DNA from: Rhodospirillaceae bacterium
Lineage (GTDB): Bacteria > Pseudomonadota > Gammaproteobacteria > Steroidobacterales > Rariloculaceae
Length of the DNA: 45,526 nucleotides
Assembly: GCA_024638465.1 (NCBI GenBank)
Contig: JAHEKF010000021.1
Span: 1-45,526, forward strand
Reading direction: 5' to 3'
A model generated the notes under the pieces. The model searched no databases. It was not told the origin of the DNA and was given only the letters and a program-made list of their open reading frames with translations. Position numbers and translations under genes: made by a program. Below, piece by piece: positions 38,271 to 45,526 of this stretch (the stretch's first letter is position 1; the number at the start of each line of letters is the position of its first letter).

Positions 38271-39134
38271 CTAGAAGGCTGGTGACATGAAGCCCTTGAG
38301 CTTCTTGAGTGCGCCGGCCTCGACCTGGCGGATGCGTTCCGCGGAGACGCCATACTCGGCCGCGAGCTCATGCAGCGTGGCTTTCTTTTCCACCAGCCAG
38401 CGTCGGGAAACGATGTCGCGGCTGCGATCGTCGAGCTCATCCAGCGCCTCGTTGAGACGTTCGCGGGAGTCGGTTTCCCAATCGTCGTTTTCCGCGACTT
38501 CGGCGGGGTCGCTCCCCGGCGTCGGCAGATAAGCCATCGGCGCGAATTCCTCGTCCTCGGACGGGGCCGGATCGAATGAGACGTCTCGACCGGACAGGCG
38601 CTGCTCCATCTCCGTGACCTCGCGCGCGGAAACGCCGAGATCGCTGGCAACGGCATCCGTTTCGTCTTTGGAGAGCCAGCCGAGGCGCTTCTTTGACTTG
38701 CGCAGATTGAAGAACAGTTTGCGCTGTGCCTTGGTCGTCGCGACCTTCACGAGTCGCCAGTTCCGGAGCACGTACTCGTGAATCTCGGCGCGAATCCAGT
38801 GAACGGCGAAAGAAACGAGCCGGACGCCGACGTTCGGATCGAAACGTTTAACCGCTTTCATGAGGCCAATGTTGCCTTCCTGAATGAGGTCGCTGACGGG
38901 AAGGCCGTAGCCGCTGTAACCGCGAGCAATATGGACCACGAAACGCAGATGCGCGATAACGAGCTTCTGCGCCGCCTCGAGTTCGTTCGACTCGTGCAAG
39001 CGTGTAGCGAGTTCGAATTCTTCTTCCGCGCTGAGAACGGGAATGGCGAAAGCGGCCGAAATATACTGATCGAGATTGCCCGTCGGCCCCGTGAGCGCGA
39101 AGTTATGGTCTCGCAAAGCGACTGCTGTGGTCAC
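38271..39134 (-). CDS. rpoH: Heat-shock sigma factor RpoH (sigma-32)
   Basis: Directs transcription of heat-shock genes. The 287 residues (E. coli 284) include region 2 ([38 protein letters not shown]), the diagnostic RpoH box [17 protein letters not shown] (about 137-153) and the region 4 helix-turn-helix ([29 protein letters not shown]). The start is GTG behind a strong GGGAGGA ribosome site (39141-39149 region). It is downstream of ftsYEX, as in E. coli, but has its own promoter covered by a CIRCE element. The predicted leader is only about 20 bases, too short for the mRNA thermosensor known in E. coli, so regulation by HrcA may take its place. Confidence 0.97.
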   Translation of the reverse strand: MTTAVALRDHNFALTGPTGNLDQYISAAFAIPVLSAEEEFELATRLHESNELEAAQKLVIAHLRFVVHIARGYSGYGLPVSDLIQEGNIGLMKAVKRFDPNVGVRLVSFAVHWIRAEIHEYVLRNWRLVKVATTKAQRKLFFNLRKSKKRLGWLSKDETDAVASDLGVSAREVTEMEQRLSGRDVSFDPAPSEDEEFAPMAYLPTPGSDPAEVAENDDWETDSRERLNEALDELDDRSRDIVSRRWLVEKKATLHELAAEYGVSAERIRQVEAGALKKLKGFMSPAF

Positions 39135-39159
39135 GAAGTATCCTCCCTTGAAGAACGTA

Positions 39160-39189
39160 ATATTAGCACTCGGTAGGTTAGAGTGCTAA
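39160..39189 (-). promoter_or_regulatory. rpoH promoter overlapped by a perfect CIRCE (HrcA) operator
   Basis: TTAGCACTC (39163-39171), nine bases, then GAGTGCTAA (39181-39189) is an exact CIRCE, the binding site of the heat-shock repressor HrcA. On the minus strand TTAGCA (39184-39189) and TAATAT (39160-39165) with an 18-base spacer form a sigma70-type promoter, so the operator covers the whole core promoter. The predicted start (near 39153), ribosome site and GTG (39134) follow in order. CIRCE is seen directly; the promoter and repression are inferred from it. Confidence 0.93.
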
Positions 39190-39243
39190 GAACTGCTCGA
39201 AGTTCCCGGAGTGAGGAAAAATAACACGAGCTAAAACAAAACG

Positions 39244-40155
39244 TTACGATGGTTCTATGGCGCGCAAGTGGCGTCCCGCGGCGATCCCGGCGCCTGCCCA
39301 GCCCAATATCGCGCTGCCGCCGAGCAGCAGCAGCGTTTGCGGCAGGGTCAGGCCGGCGATAGCGAACGTCGAGCCGTAAAGTTCCGCCAGCGTTCGTGCT
39401 GGCGAGGCCATCAGCCTGAGCCCGACGGCTACCGTGATTACCGCAACGATGCCGCCCGCGAGTCCGAACAGGAAGCCGGTATAGAGAAACGGCCGGCGAA
39501 TGAACGCATCGCTGCCACCGACGAGCTTGATGACAAGAATTTCCTCGCGGCGAGTATTGATCTCCAGGCGAATCGTATTTCCGATCACGAGTACGACAGC
39601 GAAGCTCAGGAGAGCGGTCGCCATATCGATGACTCGCCGTACCAGGGAAAGAATCGCGCCGAGTCGTTCTACCCAGGCAGTATCGAGTTGAACGAAATCC
39701 ACGCCGGCCAGTGATTCGAGCTCCGTTGCCAGCATATCAATCTCGAGATCGTTGACGGGTCTGACAACGAGAGCATGCGGTAGCGGATTTTCTTCGAGGG
39801 CATCGAGCGCTTCACCGAAACCGGAATACGAGCGAAATTCTTCGAGCGCTGCCTCGCGTGATACGAGAATGACGTCGGCCACCTGTGGTCTTGCTTCGAT
39901 CTCGCTCATGAGTTCCTGTGCTCGCTCGATTTCCACGTCGACCGCCAGGTATACGGTGAAGTCGATCACGCCTTCCCACGAGCCGCTGAGAATCTGGACG
40001 TTGTTGAGCAAAATGCGAAAGCCGGCCGGTAACGCCAAAGCGATCGCGATAACGACGATTGTCATCAGGCTGTTAACGGGCTGGCGCGCGATACGCCCCA
40101 TTGCGCCAAGCAGATTCTGCGCGTGCAACGAGAGCAGATGACGAACTCGCCCCAT
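39244..40155 (-). CDS. ftsX: Cell division protein FtsX
   Basis: Membrane partner of FtsE; the complex controls peptidoglycan hydrolases at the septum. The 303 residues show a first membrane segment after about 27 residues (NSLMTIVVIAIALALPAGF), a periplasmic domain (about 50-175) and three more segments in the C-terminal half (starting near MATALLSFAVVLVIGNTIRLEINTRREEILVIKLVGGS, a typical MacB/FtsX stretch). The N-terminal cytoplasmic part matches the gammaproteobacterial form. It begins 4 bases after the ftsE stop; rpoH follows after 109 bases. Confidence 0.96.
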   Translation of the reverse strand: MGRVRHLLSLHAQNLLGAMGRIARQPVNSLMTIVVIAIALALPAGFRILLNNVQILSGSWEGVIDFTVYLAVDVEIERAQELMSEIEARPQVADVILVSREAALEEFRSYSGFGEALDALEENPLPHALVVRPVNDLEIDMLATELESLAGVDFVQLDTAWVERLGAILSLVRRVIDMATALLSFAVVLVIGNTIRLEINTRREEILVIKLVGGSDAFIRRPFLYTGFLFGLAGGIVAVITVAVGLRLMASPARTLAELYGSTFAIAGLTLPQTLLLLGGSAILGWAGAGIAAGRHLRAIEPS

Positions 40156-40159
40156 CGGC

Positions 40160-40825
40160 TCAGCTCGAATCGGCGGCGGCGAGTTTGCCGCCGGCGAGGC
40201 GGATGTGCCGGTAGTCGCGCTCGGCGATTACGCCGAGATCGTGCGTGGCAACGAGCACGGTAACGCCGACTTCGTTGAAACGCTCGAACAGCCCGAAGAT
40301 CTCGCGCGACAAGCCCGGGTCCAGATTCCCGGTTGGCTCGTCCGCGATAACCAGCTCCGGGCGGCTCGCAATAGCGCGTGCTATTCCTACTCGCTGTTGC
40401 TCACCGGATGAAAGCGCCTCGGGAAAATGCTTCTCGAAACCGAGCAGACCGACCTGATCCAGCGCGGCGCGCACACGGCGACCAATCTCGCGACGGCGCA
40501 GCGCACCGATGACGAGCGGCAGGGCGATGTTGTCGAAGACCGTTCTGTCACTCAATAGTTTGTGGTCCTGAAATACAATGCCGAGCCGACGCCGGAATTC
40601 GGGAATGCGACGGCGCGAAACCTTCGAAGTATTCCGGTTGCCTATAAGAACCGTGCCACGGCTCGGTCGTTCGATGAGCGCGATCAACTTCAGCAGCGTG
40701 CTCTTGCCGGCGCCTGACGGTCCGGTCAGAAATGCCATCTCGCCACGCTCGAGCCTGAAACTCACGCTTGCCAGCGCGTCCCTTCCGTTCGGATAGCGTT
40801 TGTAGACGTTCTCAAAGCGGATCAT
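40160..40825 (-). CDS. ftsE: Cell division ATP-binding protein FtsE
   Basis: ABC-type ATPase of the FtsEX complex. The 221 residues include Walker A GPSGAGKST (35-43), the Q-loop (IVFQDHKLL), the signature LSSGEQQ (138-144, with serine where glycine is most common), Walker B ELVIADEP (157-164) and the H-loop histidine H195. The start overlaps the ftsY stop by 4 bases (ATGA), and ftsX follows 4 bases later, so the three are one operon. Confidence 0.97.
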   Translation of the reverse strand: MIRFENVYKRYPNGRDALASVSFRLERGEMAFLTGPSGAGKSTLLKLIALIERPSRGTVLIGNRNTSKVSRRRIPEFRRRLGIVFQDHKLLSDRTVFDNIALPLVIGALRRREIGRRVRAALDQVGLLGFEKHFPEALSSGEQQRVGIARAIASRPELVIADEPTGNLDPGLSREIFGLFERFNEVGVTVLVATHDLGVIAERDYRHIRLAGGKLAAADSS

Positions 40826-41781
40826 GCAGACGGCTCACCAAGCAACGCGTCTGTATACGCTCTCGCATTGAAGGTTGCGATGTCTTCTGCTCCCTCGCCG
40901 GTACCGACATATCTGACGGGCAGGCCCAGTTCCTTGGCAATTGCGAGCAGTATGCCGCCTTTGGCCGTGCCGTCGAGTTTCGTAACCGCAAGCCCGGTCA
41001 GTCCCAGGGCATCATGAAACTCGCGGGCTTGCACCAGTGCGTTCTGTCCCTGGCTGGCATCGAGTACCAGTAACGTCTCGTGCGGGATGGATTCGTCGAC
41101 CTTGCTCATCACGCGCTTGATTTTCTTGAGTTCATCCATGAGACCCCCGGCCGTGTGCAGCCTGCCGGCAGTATCAGCGATGACGACATCGACATCGCGG
41201 GCGCTCGCCGACGACAACGCGTCAAAAATAACGGCCGCCGGGTCGGCGCCCTGCGCTTGTGCAACGACCGTCGAGCCGGTTCGTTGGCCCCAGGCGCTCA
41301 ATTGCTCGACGGCTGCGGCGCGAAAAGTATCTCCGGCGGCGAGGAGAACAGAGTGCCCGTCGGTTGCGAACCGCTGCGCCAGTTTTCCGATCGTCGTCGT
41401 TTTTCCGGTTCCGTTGACGCCTACGACAAGGATCACGAACGGCTTAGGTTGTTCCGGGATTACGAGCGGCTCCTCGATGCGTTGCAGGAGCGACAGTACA
41501 CAGTTCTCTATCACTGCGAGTCCATCCGTGAATCCGGAAGCGGCAGCGCGCGGTTGCGCGTCCAGCTCGTCGATGAGCCAGGTCGTCGCAGCGACACCGA
41601 CGTCAGCCTGCAACAGGCGCTCCTCGAGTGCCTCGCGATCCTCATCGCTCCAGCGGCCGCGACCGAGCAGCTCGGCGATGTCGTTGCGCAAGCGCTGTTT
41701 TCCCCATTTCAGGCCGCTGCGCAGTTTTTTGAGCAGACCGCCGGACTCATTGTCCCGGGGATTGGCGTTGGACGATTTCAT
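40822..41781 (-). CDS. ftsY: Signal recognition particle receptor FtsY
   Basis: SRP-receptor GTPase that docks ribosome-nascent-chain complexes at the membrane. The 319 residues comprise a short basic N-terminal stretch, the N domain (from about 15) and the G domain with GVNGTGKTT (121-129), DTAGR (203-207), TKLDGTAKGG (267-276) and the closing GTGEGAEDIATFN. It lacks the long acidic A domain of E. coli FtsY (497 residues), which is usual in many other bacteria. It is first in the ftsY-ftsE-ftsX operon with a near-consensus promoter just ahead. Confidence 0.97.
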   Translation of the reverse strand: MKSSNANPRDNESGGLLKKLRSGLKWGKQRLRNDIAELLGRGRWSDEDREALEERLLQADVGVAATTWLIDELDAQPRAAASGFTDGLAVIENCVLSLLQRIEEPLVIPEQPKPFVILVVGVNGTGKTTTIGKLAQRFATDGHSVLLAAGDTFRAAAVEQLSAWGQRTGSTVVAQAQGADPAAVIFDALSSASARDVDVVIADTAGRLHTAGGLMDELKKIKRVMSKVDESIPHETLLVLDASQGQNALVQAREFHDALGLTGLAVTKLDGTAKGGILLAIAKELGLPVRYVGTGEGAEDIATFNARAYTDALLGEPSA

Positions 41782-41812
41782 GGACGGTTCTTCGCGCGGA
41801 CTGAGGCGCAGA

Positions 41813-41840
41813 ATTATACGCAGAGCCAGTGCTGCCTCAA
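41813..41840 (-). promoter_or_regulatory. Candidate sigma70-type promoter of ftsY
   Basis: On the minus strand TTGAGG (41835-41840) and a perfect TATAAT (41813-41818) are separated by 16 bases, with the predicted start near 41806 and the ftsY ATG at 41781. It lies in the 83-base divergent gap between ftsY and rsmD, the expected place. Confidence 0.65.
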
Positions 41841-41864
41841 CGCGGCTCGTGTAGGGTTCTTGGT

Positions 41865-42431
41865 ATGGGACGACCGCACTCGATCAGGATCATCGGCGGA
41901 ATCTGGCGCGGGAGGCGGCTGCCGATACCGCCCGGAACCGTGGTTCGCCCGACTCCGGACCGTGCGCGGGAAACGCTGTTCAACTGGCTCGCAGCAGCAC
42001 TGGACGGAGCGCGCTGTCTCGATCTGTTTGCCGGTACGGGCGCGCTGGGACTCGAAGCGCTGTCGCGCGGTGCGAGGGAAGCATGGTTTGTCGAGAGAGA
42101 TTCGCGTTTGCAGGATGCGCTTCGCGAGCGAATTTCCGACCTCGGCGCGAATGCGACGGTGATCAATGATGATGTCGAGAGGGTACTGTCACGGTCAACG
42201 AACGAAACGTTCGATCTCGTTTTCATCGATCCGCCCTACGAAGATCGGCTGGAGCCGGTCCTGGCGATGCTGCCCCCGTGGCTCGCGCCGGGAGCGAAGA
42301 TATATATAGAGCGATCGAATTCGGCGGATGACGCGCTCGAGGGCCTGGTTGCCGCCATCCCCGGCCTGGATCTCATAAAGCAGAGTCGCGCCGGAGGCGT
42401 TCGCTACGGTCTTATCGAACTCGCGAAATGA
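41865..42431 (+). CDS. rsmD: 16S rRNA m2G966 methyltransferase RsmD
   Basis: SAM-dependent methylation of G966 in 16S rRNA. The 188-residue chain has RIIGGIWRGRRLPIP near the start, PTPDRARETLFNWL (30-42), the SAM loop DLFAGTGALGLEALSRGA (53-70) and the catalytic DPPY (122-125). The ATG at 41865 is chosen; the frame is open from 41829, but that part is not family-like and approaches the ftsY promoter. It is divergent from ftsY, as in most gammaproteobacteria, and followed 60 bases later by coaD. Confidence 0.95.
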   Translation: MGRPHSIRIIGGIWRGRRLPIPPGTVVRPTPDRARETLFNWLAAALDGARCLDLFAGTGALGLEALSRGAREAWFVERDSRLQDALRERISDLGANATVINDDVERVLSRSTNETFDLVFIDPPYEDRLEPVLAMLPPWLAPGAKIYIERSNSADDALEGLVAAIPGLDLIKQSRAGGVRYGLIELAK

Positions 42432-42491
42432 CGCTGGTGCGGCGCGGGAGATAGAATAGATCCCATCGGGGCGGAGCTTAGCAGCTGCAAA

Positions 42492-42971
42492 ATGAGCGTC
42501 GGCGCAATGTATCCCGGGACTTTTGATCCCATTACCCGTGGCCATGAGGAGATCGTGCGCCGCGCCGCCGGGTTGTTCGATCGCGTAGTCGTCGCGATCG
42601 CCTCCAGCCCCGGCAAAGAACCGCTGTTCTCCCTCGATGAGCGCGTCGAGCTGGCGCGTGACGTGCTCGCTGACGTCTCCGCCGTTTCGGTAACCGGATA
42701 CGAGGGCCTGACAGTAGAATTCGCGCGTCAGAATGGGTTGCGCGTGATCGTTCGCGGGTTGCGCGCCGTGTCGGATTTCGAGTACGAATTCCAGCTCGCG
42801 ACGATGAACCGGCGACTGACCGACGAGGTCGAAACGGTTTTCTTGACCCCGACGGAAAATTTTACGTTCGTCTCGTCGAGTCTCGTCCGCGAGATATCGC
42901 AGTTCGGCGGTGATGTTTCGCCGTTCGTACATCCGCGCGTCGCGGCTGAGCTGAAAGGAAAGTTCGAATGA
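42492..42971 (+). CDS. coaD: Phosphopantetheine adenylyltransferase
   Basis: Penultimate step of coenzyme A synthesis, joining ATP and phosphopantetheine. The 159 residues show the nucleotidyltransferase motif GTFDPITRGH (9-18) with H18, the RGLRAVSDFEYEFQ stretch for the hexameric core and the ATP-binding TFVSSSLVREI near the C-terminus. Length is standard. The rsmD-coaD order is common. The stop overlaps the ggt start by 4 bases. Confidence 0.97.
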   Translation: MSVGAMYPGTFDPITRGHEEIVRRAAGLFDRVVVAIASSPGKEPLFSLDERVELARDVLADVSAVSVTGYEGLTVEFARQNGLRVIVRGLRAVSDFEYEFQLATMNRRLTDEVETVFLTPTENFTFVSSSLVREISQFGGDVSPFVHPRVAAELKGKFE

Positions 42972-44653
42972 ACGGACTAACGAAAATCAGGCGCTTCGCG
43001 TCCGCTCTGCTGCTGGCCGCCATATTTCAGGTACAGGCGGCGGGCGTCGCGCCGCAGCGCGCGGCGGTGGCGAGTGCGCATCCGTTGGCGAGTGCAGCGG
43101 GTGTAGAGATTCTCGAGAAGGGCGGTAACGCTTTCGACGCGGCCGTCGCCGTGAGCGCCGCACTCAGTGTTGTAGAGCCTGCCGGCTCCGGCCTTGGCGG
43201 TGGCGGCTTTTTTCTCCTCTATGGAGCGGATGACGGATTGCGCGTAATGGTCGACGGACGCGAAGTCGCGCCCGGGGCGGCCGAGGCCGATATGTATCTC
43301 GACGAGAACGGCGATCCGATAGCGCGCGCGTCGCGGGACGGCCCGCTCGCCGCAGGAATTCCCGGCTTGCCCGCCGCACTCGTGCATGTGGCCGAAACCT
43401 ACGGGCGTCTCGGGCTTGCCGAGTCACTCGAGCCGGCGATTCGTTATGCGCGTGACGGTTTCGAAGCCGACGAGTCCCTGAGCGACGGACTCGGCCGGCG
43501 TAGCCGCGCGATGAATGACGCGGCGCAAGCGGTCTTTTTGCCGGGCGGCCAGCCACCTGCGGTGGGAACCATTGTCGTTCAATCCGATCTCGCGACGACA
43601 CTCACGGCGCTCGCGGAGCAGGGTTTCAATGGCTTCTATGCGGGCGACGTTGCGGAGAAACTCGTGGCGGGCGCACGTGCCGGCGGCGGCATCTGGACGC
43701 TCGAGGATCTGGCTGGCTACCGGGTCGTCGAACGTGAACCCCTGCTCGGAGACTATCGCGGCACGACGGTCATCTCTGCGCCGCCGCCTTCGTCCGGCGG
43801 TGTTGCGCTGATCAACATGCTGAACATTCTGTCGGGTTTTGGTCTCGACGATCTCGATGAGGTCACACGAATACATCTTCTGGCCGAAGCAATGCGCCGC
43901 GCCTATCGAGACCGGGCCGAGTACCTGGGCGATACCGACTACGTCGATGTTCCGCTGGAGCGGCTGCTGCATCCGTTCTACGCCGCCGGCCAGCGCATGA
44001 GTATTCGTCTTGACCGGGTGACACCCAGCGACGCTCTGCCCGGCATCTTCGAAGAACCGGCGGGAGGGGATCAGACCAGCCACTTCTCGGTCCTCGACGT
44101 AGAGGGCAACGCAGTGGCTGCGACGCAGTCCATCAACTTCGGTTTCGGTAGCGGTTACATGCCTGCGGGTACGGGCGTCCTGCTGAACAATGAGATGGAC
44201 GATTTCTCCATGAAGCCGGGCGTTCCGAACGGTTATCAGCTACTCGGCTCTGCAGCGAACGCTATCGAGCCCGGTAAGCGCATGCTATCCAGCATGACAC
44301 CGACGATTCTGGTCAACGATAACGGCCTGGGTATTCTCGGTACGCCGGGCGGTAGCCGAATCATTACCATGGTCTTGCTGGCTGCGCTCGAGTGGATGGG
44401 TGGCGGCGATGCAGACGCGATGGTCAGCCTGCCGCGAATTCATCATCAGTATTTTCCCGATCAGATCGGATACGAACCCGGTGCGCTAATGGCCGATGAG
44501 ATACGCGCGCTGGAGGCTCTCGGGCACGCGCTCGCGGAGGCGCGGTTCAGCTTCGGTAATATGCACGTCGTTACCTGGGACTTCGATAGTGGCGCGGTTG
44601 ATGCTGCCTCGGATCCGCGTGGTATCGGCGAACCGCGGTACCTGATGCGTTAG
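42968..44653 (+). CDS. ggt: Gamma-glutamyltransferase
   Basis: Periplasmic enzyme that cleaves glutathione and other gamma-glutamyl compounds. The 561 residues open with a signal peptide (about 1-25, LLLAAIFQVQAAG). The proenzyme cleaves itself ahead of T370 in GGDQTSHFSVLD, and T370 becomes the nucleophile. Other landmarks are the substrate-binding arginine R98 (VDGREVAPG), NAFDAAVAVSAALSVVEP (54-71), FGSGYMPAGTGVLLNNEMDDF and GTPGGSRI. All essential residues are present. The start overlaps the coaD stop (ATGA), which suggests coupled translation. It may let the cell use glutathione as a glutamate and cysteine source. Confidence 0.96.
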   Translation: MNGLTKIRRFASALLLAAIFQVQAAGVAPQRAAVASAHPLASAAGVEILEKGGNAFDAAVAVSAALSVVEPAGSGLGGGGFFLLYGADDGLRVMVDGREVAPGAAEADMYLDENGDPIARASRDGPLAAGIPGLPAALVHVAETYGRLGLAESLEPAIRYARDGFEADESLSDGLGRRSRAMNDAAQAVFLPGGQPPAVGTIVVQSDLATTLTALAEQGFNGFYAGDVAEKLVAGARAGGGIWTLEDLAGYRVVEREPLLGDYRGTTVISAPPPSSGGVALINMLNILSGFGLDDLDEVTRIHLLAEAMRRAYRDRAEYLGDTDYVDVPLERLLHPFYAAGQRMSIRLDRVTPSDALPGIFEEPAGGDQTSHFSVLDVEGNAVAATQSINFGFGSGYMPAGTGVLLNNEMDDFSMKPGVPNGYQLLGSAANAIEPGKRMLSSMTPTILVNDNGLGILGTPGGSRIITMVLLAALEWMGGGDADAMVSLPRIHHQYFPDQIGYEPGALMADEIRALEALGHALAEARFSFGNMHVVTWDFDSGAVDAASDPRGIGEPRYLMR

Positions 44654-44897
44654 CGGCTTATTGTCAGATTCGATGTTCTTGACTCTCGAGGTAGCCTGAC
44701 GCGACGACTACGGCCACCGAGCTGGCCGGTAAGCGATCGCAAGCAGCTTCTCAAGCTTCTGCCCGTGTCGCGATGTTTCCGCTACTCGAGTAGCTGCGGG
44801 ATCCCGACCTCGGCTTCCGGCCATTAGCGGACGAGACGCCGAACGCAACGTGGTCCCCTAAGACATTCACTATCTGAGTCGCGAACGGGCATCTTGA
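44654..44897. other. Non-coding gap between ggt and the edge gene
   Basis: The 244 bases between the convergent genes contain no plausible open frame and no hairpin followed by a T-run. The segment around 44815-44845 (with CCGGCCATTAGCGGACGAGACGCC-like composition) resembles degenerate dispersed sequence I have seen in intergenic DNA of other proteobacteria, but this is recollection only. Confidence 0.3.
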
Positions 44898-45526
44898 CTA
44901 ACTCCCGCTCAGTGGCTCGGGATCGTACCGACTCGGATCTTCGCAATCTGCTGAGGGAGTCTTAAGGACGAAGTCGTTAGGCAAGTACTCGGTCTTCGAC
45001 CAACGGCGCATACTCGGCGATGTCGTGTGCACGACGCCGCGATAACGAAAGCGAGCCATTGGCCGCCACAAATAGTAGGCGCAGGCGCCCAAGGGTGCGT
45101 TGACGACGTATACCGGCATATCGAGCCCAGTCACCGTGCGATGACTCCCGCGCGGATGAAAGATCTCGAGCTCATAGGAGATATCGCTGACGTCAGCAAG
45201 CACGCTCGGCTCGAGCACCGCCTCCAGTGGCTGCCAAGCCAGCCTCGGCGAGGTCGATTCCACGAAAGGCCAGTAGGTTTGCCGAATACCGATGACGTTG
45301 CGTCGAGCATACGGAAGAGGTGCAACCGGGCCGAGTACGATTTTCGGCTGCCACTCGACAAGGGTATCGTGCACTCCCAGCGTGGCGGTCTCGCGTATCC
45401 ATCGATCGAAGTCGCGCGCAAGCTCCTCAGTGCGTTCCTGTGACCAGTTCTCGACGTCGAATCGATCAAACCTCTCGCCCTCGATGAGCGGTTCGATTAC
45501 CTCATCACCGTAAGACAGCGAAAACC
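44898..45526 (-). CDS. Unidentified protein, 3' part only (runs off the window edge)
   Basis: The frame is open from the right edge to the TAG at 44898, giving at least 209 residues without a start. A GTG at 45374 exists, but the sequence upstream of it in the same frame reads as sensible protein (FDRFDVENWSQERTEELARDFDRW), so the gene probably extends beyond the window. The first part looks helical and charged. The second is rich in aromatic residues with a beta pattern (SPRLAWQPLEAV, SDISYELEIFHPRG, GACAYYLWRPMARFRYRG, RRWSKTEYL), which faintly recalls an immunoglobulin/fibronectin-like domain. I do not recognise the family, and no function is proposed. Confidence 0.65.
   Translation of the reverse strand, partial: FSLSYGDEVIEPLIEGERFDRFDVENWSQERTEELARDFDRWIRETATLGVHDTLVEWQPKIVLGPVAPLPYARRNVIGIRQTYWPFVESTSPRLAWQPLEAVLEPSVLADVSDISYELEIFHPRGSHRTVTGLDMPVYVVNAPLGACAYYLWRPMARFRYRGVVHTTSPSMRRWSKTEYLPNDFVLKTPSADCEDPSRYDPEPLSGS

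Noticed and set aside
44815-44845. Possible dispersed repeat or mobile-element remnant
   Set aside because: A single copy in the window, no inverted ends and no duplicated target; the resemblance to other intergenic DNA is only recollection.

Overview
This window is a chromosomal segment of a high-GC (about 60 % by eye) Gram-negative bacterium, very probably a gammaproteobacterium. Three gene orders support this: def-fmt-rsmB-(DUF4390)-ntrY-ntrX, priA-argS-(SPOR protein), and rsmD divergent from ftsY-ftsE-ftsX-rpoH. A two-component pair resembling the marine 'dedicated sortase' regulators and DUF6152-like exported proteins hint at a marine lineage near Woeseiales or Steroidobacterales. That placement is inference. 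Almost every base is coding, no gap exceeds 300 bases, and I found no tRNA, rRNA, CRISPR array, insertion sequence or prophage.

Layout. 72-7043 (+): peptide deformylase, Met-tRNA formyltransferase, 16S rRNA m5C methyltransferase, a DUF4390 exported protein and the NtrY/NtrX two-component pair, tightly packed. 7027-12645 (-): priA, argS, SPOR-domain protein and CapA-like protein, read toward ntrX. 12899-14612 (+): a sigma-factor operon (sigma factor, membrane anti-sigma-like protein, small acidic exported protein, repeat-bearing DUF3106 protein), closed by a clear terminator. 14819-17792 (+): pntAB transhydrogenase. 17979-19485 (+): HNH protein and fructosamine kinase. 19677-22204 (+): two related exported proteins flanking an alpha/beta hydrolase with a cysteine nucleophile. 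22211-25979 (-): thiolase, sodium:alanine symporter and a tandem VOC protein. 26275-27260 (+): two small lipoproteins. 27524-34293 (+): gltB, gltD and msrA. 34276-38103 (-): Mpo1-like membrane protein, Nudix hydrolase, and the response regulator/histidine kinase pair. 38271-41781 (-): ftsY, ftsE, ftsX, rpoH. 41865-44653 (+): rsmD, coaD, ggt. 44898-45526 (-): 3' part of an unidentified gene.

Working together. The window combines translation start and maturation (def, fmt, argS, rsmB, rsmD), replication restart (priA), division and membrane targeting (ftsYEX, SPOR), redox and nitrogen balance (pntAB, gltBD, ggt), and several sensing modules (NtrYX, the sigma operon, PdsSR-like pair, RpoH).

The strongest regulatory signal is a perfect CIRCE operator (TTAGCACTC-N9-GAGTGCTAA, 39163-39189). 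It lies across a sigma70-type promoter directly upstream of rpoH, so the heat-shock sigma factor gene itself appears to be under HrcA repression. Other points of note are an NtrX whose Walker A lysine and Walker B aspartate are both replaced, a PdsSR-like pair without a sortase nearby, and the sigma operon ending in a protein with 18-residue LTxxQ-like repeats.
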